NCBI RefSeq assembly: GCF_963678635.1
Contig: NC_087065.1
Coordinates: forward strand, 1,118,001-1,182,000
Direction: 5' to 3'
Source of the DNA: Symsagittifera roscoffensis
Lineage: Eukaryota; Xenacoelomorpha; Acoela; Convolutidae
Length of the DNA stretch: 64,000 bases
A model generated the notes under the pieces. It was not told where the DNA came from. It did no database searches and saw nothing but the letters and a program-made list of their open reading frames with translations. The position numbers were made by a program, and so were the translations under genes. Each line of letters begins with the position of its first letter. Position 1 is the stretch's first letter. Positions 22,501 through 34,500 of the stretch are shown here, one piece after another.

Positions 22501-25500
22501 GTCTTGCTATAAAATTATGGAAGATAGCCCTTTCTAAAAAGTCCATATTTGCCGTTGTGTAGAAGAAGACTTGTTGCTAAATGATGTTTTTATAGTTCAG
22601 AAATCCACCCGCTAGTCCCTCTTTATTTGAGGGACCCTAAGAATGATAGGTGTTGTAGATAGTAGTGCAGTGTATCTGCGACAGCCGGGGTTATATGTTT
22701 TGTTTTGTTTTGTTTGCAGGTGGTGCTTCTCATGGTGGTGGAGATTGGTCTGTTTCCCCTGCTGGCTGGAGTGTGGATTGACATGTGTACTCTGGCTCTG
22801 TTCGACGTCCAGTGGGCCCAGAGAGCGGAGGGGTTCACCCATGCTCCACTCACATCCCTCTTCATTCACTGGATGGTAAGATATCTCTTATCCTCAACAG
22901 AGACTAGTTTCAAACTCATCTTTTCTTACTCAAAGTATCCTCTGCGTCCTGGTTGTTACAGGTGATATGAGCAATACATGTTATTAACTTTGTGTATTCC
23001 TTCATTGTTACATGGCAAAAGATCCATTCAAAAAGCTCGCTCGTGACAAAATGGCGCAGGTCAACAGATCTCCTGTTAAACAATAGGCCCAATTTAGTGT
23101 CGTTTATTTCGGAACCCATGTCATTCTATTACTATGTGGTTGCCTTAAGAATACCATGTAAACCAATTTATGTTGCAACTTTGGTCAATGAAACTAAGTT
23201 TATCGCGTAGATTTAGGGCGAATGTTTTATTTCAGAGGCAAAGCTGTTTAATAGGACATTAAACGGAAATAAGTGAGCTAAGTTGAAAAAAAAATAGATC
23301 AAAAAATGATTTTTTACACGAGTGTTGCATAGTGTGATAGTACGCTGCAATTTTGTTTCCAACATAGGTCGTAAATAAAAGTGTTACTTTTAGTGCCGTC
23401 CTGCATCACTGTGCTGCATTAGCCTTATAATACCATGGGCTCTGTTATTTGATTAGTATTAAGTTAAGACCGTTGATGCTTTTTAATTCATCAACTGAAC
23501 AGAAAAAAACTGTTTGTTTTATAATAGAACAGTATAATAATTAAAATCCCATTTGAGAAATTTTGCAACTCGAAATACTTCGCGAGATTTTTGAAATGCA
23601 TAATTTATGCGCAACTTGGTTGAATACGTTCGAGTTTTTAACAAAATTAGTGTTGTTTCCATAAGATTATTACATTTCAAATAATTATATGCGAAATTTG
23701 AGTTCTCTGTGAAAAGCTCCTGAATCTTTGCCGCTTTTTCGCTCGTGTTTGCACAGTTGCCTCCTTGTGAAAATGGAAATTTCGAATTCGGAAAAACAGT
23801 CGAGAAACCCAATCACTAGTTTTAAATCAGCTTTAAGTATTTATTGAGCGGCGACTCAGCCGAAAATAGTTAGGTACCGTGGTTAGGTACCCATTATGCT
23901 GAAAACAATATAAGTTAGCAGTTTTCTTTGTTAGCAGTTTTCTTTGTTTTCAGTTATCTTAAAATTGGACCTTTTTCACACCATAACCAACCTGCATTAA
24001 AAAAATTTAAAATTTTTGCCCTCAAACGACACAAAATAAATTGAATCCGATAAAAACAAGCCGTATAAAGCTTTAAAGCGAAAAAAATATTTACTAAGTC
24101 AGCGCTAGCAAATTCACAAGCTACAGAAGAAAATCAAATAAAATTGCTGAAAGAACAAGAAAATTGCTGAAAGAACAAGAAAATTCCGTGATGTGGCAAC
24201 TAAGCCAACAAAGCATAAACAGACAAACGAATGTCCGACCGTTCAATTTTTCCAGGGCAAAGATTTAATTTCATGCAAAAAACAAGGTCCCACCGGGAGT
24301 CGGACCCCAGATCTCAGGATGCAAAGGCAACCGCGTTGCCATCAGAAAAGTGCGAAGGAGCCTGGAAGTTGATATTATTCAATAAAAAAGCAATATTGTT
24401 CAATAAAAAAGTTCATTTTTGCAGATTTGTAAGAAAAGTTGTTTACGCGAAAAAAAAACAGTCTAGTTTCCGATTACAATACATCTGCTCTCGCAATTGT
24501 AGTCTTACCCTTTGATTAAAAGTCAATGAATGCAAGACCTTGTTTTTTTCGTGATGATTTTTTTTTCAGGAAAAGTAAATATTGTTTTTCCCGAAAAAGC
24601 AATATTTTATACTTTCTGGCTCAAAATTGATTTTTCGCGGTTTGACTTTTGATTTCTTTTTAAGTCCAGTTTTTTTTTGTTGAAGCGAAGGCAAAGTCCA
24701 CTAAAGAACAGCGAAAGTGTAACGGTCATGAAAAGCCTTATCAACATCGAATTTCGAAAATGGATTTTAAATTACCTATTTCCCAGCCGAGTAAAAAAAA
24801 ACTTTACCTTTTGGTCCAGTTTTTATTTCAAATTGAGTAAATTTTCAAAAAAGTCTCAATAATAAGTTGTTCGAAGAATCCAATGAGCCATAAACCAAAG
24901 AGCTTTAAGGCCATCTGTTTTTTCTTTTAACAAGCGTCAGCTTAGTGTGTTTTTACGAACCTTCTTTTTTTCTAACCGAACTCGCAAATAAAAGTTCATT
25001 AAAAGTGATCATTTATTTGAAGTTTCACTGTAGCATTGGAAATTGCATATCATCTGTTCTCTGCTTTATTTGTGGCTTGTCCTTAATGTTCTATCTTCAT
25101 TATGCTGTCAACCCTCCGTGGCTGAGTGGTTAGATTGTGTGACTCTTAATTTCAAGGTCGCAGGTCGAATCTGACGTAGCCGATTCGTTGCTTGTTCGAG
25201 GCTTATTTCTAATTTTTTTGTTGCACTTTATAGAACTGCTTTTTGTAGTGTCCTATCAAGTGTTTGCGAAGCGAAGATCGCCTCTGTGTAAGTAAATACA
25301 TGGAAACGCTTGTGATAACACCACTTCGCTTTTTTCAACTCAACTCGCATAAATTATAGCGCAATATATCAGTACAGGCGTACTGTTTTGATGATATCTG
25401 GGAATTCAAAGGTGGCGTTTTCTCCACCTAATTTGTGAAAGACAATTAGGTGCTGTGGCAGAGTTGTGAAGACATTATACTCTAGACAATATACTCCATG

Positions 25501-28500
25501 ATATTTCTAATTGATAAGGGATCTTATGGCAGAGGATATTTTGACGTGGGATCTTTTTGTATAGGGATCTATTGGCTCCGGAGCGGAATATTCTGTTTGC
25601 GGATAAATTTGTTCAAATGTAAATGGTATTATGCATTTTAAAAATAAATTGATGGAGAGTATCATGGTGGTCATGGAGCGACTGGTTTAGCCGAGCATGA
25701 ATTGTGGGAGGCGTGAAAAGGTGTGTTCTGTGTTGTGTTGTAGGTGGGCATGGTGTTTGTGTTTTACTACGCCTCCTTCATCATCACTCTGCGGGAGATG
25801 TTGCGGCCAGGGGTGTTGTGGTTCCTCAGGAACTTCACCGATCCAGAGTTCAACCCAGTCCACGAGATGATCCGACTGCCAATACTCTCACACGTCAGAA
25901 GGTAATGTCTGGCTAAATCTAACGGAGGTGTTTTCAGTGACAAATGCGCATATTATTAGAGTTGGTTGTGAAAGAAGTGGAACACTTTTGTGAGAATAGA
26001 AATAACTTGCCATTGCAGAAGTTTAAATTATCAACACCTCATAAGCACGTCATTGCGAAAATTGAGAGAAGTAGAGCTTTATATTTGTTGGAAGGACAAG
26101 AATAGATGTCATGGTGTAAAATGGAGGGAATTTAGTAATATGTCCACATGTGCTGCTGTTGGCTGCAGCTGATGTTGGTATGAATGTGAGTAATTGTGTG
26201 CTTATTGTCTGCTGTGGTAGGTTCTTGCTGTCTGGCACTGTGTTTGGCACGACCTGTCTGCTGTCTCTACTACTGCCAGTGCTCACTATTAGACGTGTGC
26301 TGCCCCACTTCCTCCCCTACCAGATATCTCTCGTCACTGACGCCCCTGTCAGCGAACTCTCCATGGAACTGCTACTCCTCCAGGTTACACCAATCTGCAC
26401 TCTCTTTTCCAATCATGTATTACCTCAGCAGCCAATACAGACTAGTTACGCTATAAACTTGTCATAACAATTTTTGAATGGTCGAATATCATCATACAGT
26501 GGTTTATTACACAAGCAAGCTAGCTAGCGTAGTGTAATAGTTTGATTCTACTTTTTTTTCAACCAAACTAACATGCGGCCACTGGTGCACGTTTTTCAAT
26601 ATCTGTATTTTTGGAAATTTCATAGCATCGGTTCTCTGCTTTGTTAGAGGCTAGTGTTTCCCGTTCTTCAATCAACAGTGGCACAGAGGTAAGGGAATGA
26701 AATCCCTAATCTACTGGTCGGAGGTTCAATGCCGACCATATTTTTCTATTTAGTGGCATTTGTGTTGCATAGCATTGGCATCAGTAGCTGCTTTATTGGT
26801 AGCTAGTGTTAGCAAAATTTCAACGGCCCGTGGCGCAGATGCAAGGACGTGAGACACGCAACACGAGGGCACAGATGAAATCTGACGCCTTGCAAAAGTT
26901 GATTAGTTCGAGGCGTAATTTTATCCTTGCATTAATCAAGGGTATTACAATCGGGTACTTTTTTTCCCGTAAACATTTTTGTCCACAGGACTCATTGGAC
27001 ATCTGATGTACCTTGCTTCATGGTGAATTCAAATTTTGTAGTGTATCTTGCACACTTAGCCTAGTAATAATCTGACCAGGATCAGTGTTTTTCAAACGGT
27101 AAATTCCTGTTTGATCACAGGTATTATGAAAATGTATGGAATCCAATTTTTTATTTTTTAATTATTCTTTTTTTGAGACGCTTTGGATAAATTTTTCGCG
27201 TTTTTCAAAAATTTAGTTTTTCTCAAAAACTACTCTACCGGTTTTCAAAAAAGTGATACCAATGGGAATCCCGCCCACTCCCTGTGTGTCTGCATACTCC
27301 CCCAATCTCTTTTTATCTTACCCCATTTTCTACAGCCTGCGTAAAAGTGTGGGTGGAATTTTTTACCCAATTTTTTAGATTTTTTCTTTACCTTTTCTCA
27401 AAAACTACCCTCCAAATCTGAGATTTTGGGTTCAACCGATGGACCAGGTTGTAAGAAGCTCCCCTTCATAAGGAGCTAAGCCTACATTTTTTGACACAAA
27501 ATTATGCTCCTCAGAAAAGTCAATATTTCGATTTTTTGACGGTTTTTTAAAACGTTTTGATTTTTCTCAAACTACTCTACCAAATCTGAGATTTTAGTTT
27601 CAGTAGCTGGAACGGATTGTGGGAAGCTCCCCCGCTTAATCGGTTACATGCAATTTTATTTCACACATAAAGTTATGACCCTCAGAAAAATCAAATTTTC
27701 GTTTTTTTGACCGTTCTTTGAAACTTTTCGACTTATCTCGAAAACTACTCTTCCAAATCTGAGTCTTTGGTTTTAATGAGGAGAAGGGGTTGTGGGAAGC
27801 TCCGCTGCATAAGCAGTTACGCCTAAACTTTTATACAAGAAGTTATGACCCTAGGAAAATTCAAATTTTCCATTTCTTGAAACTTTTGGCTTTTTCTTGA
27901 AAACTACCCACCCAAATTTAATGAGCAGCAACGTTTTATGCGGCTAAGCCAAGTTTTTTTTCACAAAAAGTAAAGGCCCTCAGAAAAAAATTGTTATGGC
28001 CGTTTTGAATTATCTTGATTTTCTCGAAGTTTATCCTGCCAAATCGAAATCCTAGTTATTTTATAAGAGAACCAACTAAGGTTTTTGGTTGACGCCCAGT
28101 TTTTGAAATTACCATTGTTCCTTAGCATCAGTACAAAAAATTCAAAATTTATCAAACAGATATTTCCAGTTTAGCTGGCCTCTAGTATTCCGGATCAAAA
28201 AAGTTTCGGCCTATTATTTTTCTGCTTGTTTTGTCGGCTTAGTTGCCGATAAAAAAGACATCTAAGAATCGTTTATTTTAGCTGTAAACAATTCTCACTG
28301 CAGTTGCTTTAAGCATTTTAAAACTCCTACGACTCGAAATTTGCTTTTCACTTCGGTTGTAATTTTACCAGCTCGCTTCGTTTAAAATTTTGTTTCCTTT
28401 TTTTTTTCGTTTGTCTTTTTTATCGGCTCAATTAATATCGACTTAGTGGCCTCTTATTGCGTCGTTACGACCGCTTTTTTTAATGCGCGTGTGTACGCAC

Positions 28501-31500
28501 TGTGCGAGGAAAAGGGACTTAGCATTTTATATTTAAAGTTTAGATTTCTTTCGGCATGAAGGGTTTCTGCTAAGGTATTTTCGGCTTTGTTACCGCTTGG
28601 TAATTATAAGTTCAAATCCAATCAAACATCTTGCGTAGAGGTAAAACAACAGCTTTAGATTGCAAAGGTTGGGGATTCGAATCCAGTCGGGCCCTTTTTT
28701 TGAAACCTAGAATTTTTGTGCTTTTTCGGACTATGGTCCGTCTGTTACACAAGCATAGCTTGTGTTATCGTATGAACTATCTTTTTTCCAACCTAAGTCG
28801 CAAATATTGTTGCGGCAAAATGTGTCAATTTGATCGAAAACCAGCTATTAAAAACAGCCAATGCTCAGGATATTAACACAGATCATTATATTACAAATTC
28901 CTGTTTGATAAAAAAGGTTTCATGAGAATGAATGCGATCGGTTTTTTGAGACGCTTTGGAAAGTTTTCGTTTTTCTCAAAAACTACTCTACCGAATTTCA
29001 AAAAAGTAATACTAATGATGAGTCCGGCCACTCCCCTGTTTGCTTGCATACTCCGCTAGTCGCTTTCTACCTTACCCCACTTTCTACAGCCGTAGAAAAA
29101 GTGTGTGGGGAATTTTTGACTCCAATTTTTGGATTTATTGTTTTTTCTCGAAAACTACCCACTCAAATCTGAGATTTCGGGTTCAATGGATGGAACAAGT
29201 TTTGCTCCCCTGCATAAGCGGCTAAGCACAAATTTTTTCACACAAATTGTCATGGCCCTCAAAATAGTCAATTTTTCGATTTCTTTACCATGTTTTGAAA
29301 ATTTTACTGTTTTCTCAGAAACTACCCTCCCAAATCTGAGATTTTAGTTTCAATCGAATGGAAGGGTTGTGGGGAGCTCCACTGCACTAGCGCTTACGCT
29401 CAAATTTTTTCACACAAAAAACTATGACCCTCAGACGATTTTTTGACCATTTTTTCAAACTGTTCGAATTTCTCGAAAACTACCCTCCTAAATCTGAGGT
29501 TTTGGTTTCAATGGGTAGATTGGGTTGTAAGAAGCTCCGCTGCATAAACTATTACACCTATTTTTTTTATACAAAAAGTTATGACTCTCCGAAAAACCAA
29601 ATTTTAGATTTTTTTGACCGTTTTTTCAAACTTTTCGATTTTTCTCGACAACTACCCTCCCAAACCTGAGGTTTTGGTTTCAATGAAAGTGAATGGGTTG
29701 TGGGAAGCTCCACTGCATAAACAATTACGCTTAAGTTTTTTCACACAGAAGTTATGACCCTCCGAAAAGTCGAATTTTCGATTTTGTTGACCGGTTTTTC
29801 AAACTTTTTGACTTTTCTCGAAAGTACCCTCCCAAGTCTGAGGTTTTGGTTTTTATTGGTATAAAGGATTACGCCTATCTTCTTTCACACGGAAAGTTAA
29901 GACCCTCGAACTATGGAAAAATTGAATTTTTGACTGTTTTTTGAAAGTTGTTGACTTCTCTCAAAAAATACCCTCCCGAATCTGAGATATTGGTTTCAAT
30001 GAAGAGAGAAAAGGCTGATTGTGTAAGCGCTCACGTTCAATTTTTCTAACACAAAAATCTTATGATTTTCAGAAAAGTCAATATTTTGATTTCTTGTCCG
30101 TTTTGAACTTTTGACTTCTCAAAAACAACTCAATCTGATATCAAAGGTTCAATCAAGGCAATCTAAGCATTAAAGTTTGAGCAATAAACATTTTTTGGGA
30201 AAATTCCAGAATTGCAAAATTTTTCACTCATTTTTTAATAGAGCATCAACCAAGGTTTTGAGTGAAGCTCAATGCATAATTTTTTTTAAATAACCTACTT
30301 CAACCCGCATCAGTACAGCAAATTCAAAAATAATCAAACAGGTACCTCAAGCTTCAGCTGGGCCTCTAGTAGCTTTTTAGCTTTAAGGTATCATGGATCT
30401 GTAGTGCAGAGGTAGGGAAGGAGACCCGCAACAAAATAAGAGGGTGAGAATGTTTTTTTTGAAATTTTTCGTATACTAGTTAAAATGCGTCCGCTCTATA
30501 AAATGAGGCATCTTAGTTGGTAAGTTTCTTTTTTTTTCAAACTGACTGGTACTGCTAATCCGTCATAATTGGCTTGCGTCGCTTAGCAATTATGGAGACT
30601 CATAAATGGCGTGTGTCACTCGAGAAATTTTGTAGCCTCAAAGTTTAACTCATTCAGTTTTCAGGTTTTACCAGTTGTGGTATCGGTCATATTTTTGCTT
30701 GTGTACGTGCAACTTCGCCTCTGTATTATTTTTGTCGGCTTGTTATCCGTGGCTCGATGGTTCAGCTTTATTCTAAGTAACTGTAATCACCATGCTTGAG
30801 ACGACAAAGCGGGGAATTCGATTCCAGTTGAGATCTATGTTTTTTGGCAAATTGAATATTTTTTAAATTGGACATCCGCTGGTATATCTGAAATTAAAAT
30901 CCACGTTAGAAACGCAATGTAATTTTTCAGTTGCATTTTTGTTCTATGCGAGCCGAAATTGCCTTCCATCTAGCAAATGGATATCAGCTGACGCTCTTAG
31001 ATAAAAATCAAAAACAAACGGCGAAAAATCAAATTGAACAAAGACTTCAAACTGAAAAAATACCATGACGACCTATATGAACGCTAGAAGATTACAAACG
31101 AGGTAAATAATCAACATTCGAGCTGTTCAGCTCTTTAGGGAGATCAGCTCGCTTATGAATTAAATTCAATGTGTTTACTTTACTCTGTGAGGTGATGTTG
31201 CCTCGCCTTGAAGCAAGGAGCACGGACGCTCGGACGACCTTTCGATTGAGAAGCGGATGCTTAGCCATTTTGTGGCTCACACAGTTCCTAATATTGAATA
31301 CATTGAAAAAGATTGAAGGTTCGTTTGTCAACTGTCCGTTGTCTCTTTCTCTAGGTCATTCTACCGGCACTGCTGGACCAGGGTCACATCCAGGGTGCTG
31401 TGAAGTCCTCCATCCTCTTGTGGACTAAACTGGTCGGATCACTCCTCGGACTCAGATCATACTTGCTAGGTATTATTGTTACACCACTTTTAACTCTAGC

Positions 31501-34500
31501 TAGATTTTAAACAGACCCATTAGGTAAATACAAAGGCCTAGACTATTTTGATTTATTCCTTTCTAGTAGGTCTATAAGAAAATTACATAAATGTCGCATA
31601 TTTTGTCAATAGCGTTGTTTGTCCTTTCCACGAATGACAAGTGAAAGTTTGAGCTATTTATCCGACTGCTAAGTTTTGTTTGAAAAATGCATTTTTAGAT
31701 TTTTGGGTTGCTTTATTTGAAAACTTAATTGTTTTGTGCAGGAGACAATGACAGTCCAATCTTTACATGGAACCAGCGCAGACGCAATAACAACAACAGA
31801 GCCAATATAGATGCGAATGAACAGGACGCCAACATCAACAACAACAACAACAATGAAGCGGCGGACAATAACGCAGCTGCAGCTGCAGGAGGGGGTGGGG
31901 GTCTTCAGGCGGCTCATCTGGCTCTGCTGCAAGTGAGTGTGACGACTGGAGAGGACGAGGAGCAGATCTACCACAGACCTGCTCTGTTCCCACTGCGCAT
32001 TGTGGGACTGCTTGGAATGAGTATGCTGACTGTGTATCTGCTCAGTTGTGTGGGCCTCCTCCTGCCCACTGCACTGGGACGATGCATCATGTCCTTGTGG
32101 TTTGGGTCTCTGAGGGTGCATGAGTTGTACACTTGTGCAGTGGGCGTCTACTGCTGCTGGGCCTTGTTGAGGGGCGTGGCCTGTGTCGTCTCCTGGATGT
32201 CTGCCGGAGGAGTGAGGTTGCAAGTCCTCACTCACAAGATGTGCAATCTGTTCTACATTCTAGCCAAGGTTTTCATCTTCACTGCTCCTTCAACAAATTC
32301 TCATACATCAAACAAAAAGCTAGAAATGTTTGATATAACTTTGGTAATAGTTTACTTTGCGAAAGCAAAATTTACGCGACCTCAAATTTGGTATCAGGTC
32401 TTGGTATCAGGTTCATGAAGTTAAATATTTAGGCGTCCTTATTCAGCATATTATCCTTATCAGCATTTTAAAATCAAGTTAAAAACATGCTAAAAAATGG
32501 AGCAGGGTATCAAAACCATCTACACGCTCCGTGAAATTGCACCATTCAGTCTAAACAAATGCTATTTAGTTGTCTAGTACTCGGCCATATAAGATTTATA
32601 CAACATTCAGCTGTGATTTAGAGTTCGATATCTGAAAATCTAATTGTTTTGCTTGTGTGTGTCCATATTTCGATCTTCGGCAAATTTGGAACAAAAACAT
32701 AAAATTCTACCTGTTCGTTTTTCGCTTGAGTACAGATCATTACAAGACATCCAGCTATTTCTAAAGGTCAAAAACCAGCGTATATGCTTGCTGAAGGTGG
32801 GCTCGATATACCAACAGCAAAATATTAGCATGAGAGAACAAATAAATTTGTTCACACCGTTTTCTTCAATAGCCAATACGCGCAAAAGCATTTAGAGAAG
32901 GTATTTTGTGATATGATGATTTTTTATCAATTTTTTTTATCAACATCTAAAAAAAGTACAAAACCTGTTTTTCTGAACCAATTTGAAGGATCCAAGCCAA
33001 GTGTCGTGCGGAAAATCATCATGGAAAGCATTTAAGTTTTCTTAGATTATTCTCTTTTCATTATTTACACAAGGAAAATTTGTGTGATAGTATGAACTCA
33101 CTTTTTTTCCAATTTAAGTCGCAAATATTAGTGTTCAAAAAAATTACTGCAACAAAATTTTACGATTAGTTTTTTCGTTTTTTTTAGACATTTCTCTAAA
33201 AAAACTGATTTCTAATTGACCTATTTTACTATGACTGTCGAGTATGCATAAGTTCTATTTTTTTGTAAGAATCTTTATATCAAATCGCGCTGAATTGTGT
33301 TTTCTTAAGATTATAAACGGAACATTCGGCTACTTGTTTTTGAATAAAATTTATTAAATATCTAGATTAAGTAAATTCAGTATTTTTTATCAGTTGTACC
33401 AAATTATCTATGAACTATGTTTTTCTGATATATTAACACTAGCGTCAGCTTAGTGTATTGTTATGGACCTTTTTTCTTACCTAGCTCGCAAATAAAAAAA
33501 GTTTATTAAAAGTGTTCACTTATTTGGAAATTCCCCTGTAGCATTGGAAATTGCATGGCATTTGTTCTTTGCTTAATTTGTGACGCGTCTTTGGCTATCA
33601 CCTATTAGGATTCCGTGGTTAGGGCGTGACTCTTAATCTTTAGGTCACAGGTTCGAATCTTGGACGTAGCCGGATTTCGAGGCTTATTTCTACTTGGATT
33701 TCGATGCTTATTTCTACTTTTTATTGCGTTTTGTAGAGTTGCTTTCTATTTATGTTCTCTCCAGTGTTTGCGAAGCGAAGCTTCACCTATGTTTTTAATT
33801 TCTGCGGCTTGTTTCAACACTTGTATCTTCGGTGATTTTGATAGTGTTATTCTGGGTAGAACTTTGCGGAGGTACTACCAAAAAAAGTCCGACGGTAGAG
33901 TAATAGTTCGTGTTTCCTTTTAAGAGTGAATGGATGTACTGAAGACAATTATAAAGGTCGCGTTGATTTTTTGGATCAAGTTAACATCCTCTCCCCTAAC
34001 TAGACCAAGGTAAGATCTTCCTTCTTAGCATTTAATTTGGAATAAAATTGCTCAGTGCTGCATTAAATTGCTCGATCCTGATTAACTGAAATATCTAGCT
34101 TTGAACCAACTTAAAATCCTCCCGGTAAACCACTTTTGGGGGTTAACTTGGAGCAAAACTGGATATTGCAGTCAATCAGAATCGAGCATTATACAAGTAG
34201 CGCTGAGCGATTTACACTTTGGTTCAGTTTTCTCAAATTGAGTGAGTCAATTTTATCAAAGAAGTCACTCATCAATTGATAAATTGTTTTGGAAATTCAA
34301 AGAGCTATATATTTTTTCGAAAGTAGCAGAATGTTCCGTTTATAATCTTAAGAAAACACAATTCAGCGCGATTTGATATAAAGATTCTAACGAAAAAAAT
34401 AGAACTTATGCATACTCGACAATCATAGAAATTCGGAAGCTGAAGTTTTTCCCCTAAAGACGTCATTTTTTCTTTTGCGCTCATTGACTTTTTTCCAACA

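Noticed and set aside
31669-32235. 188-codon minus-strand frame over exon 11
   Set aside because: Antisense shadow of exon 11; its Val and Gln runs are the complement of the Asn codons.
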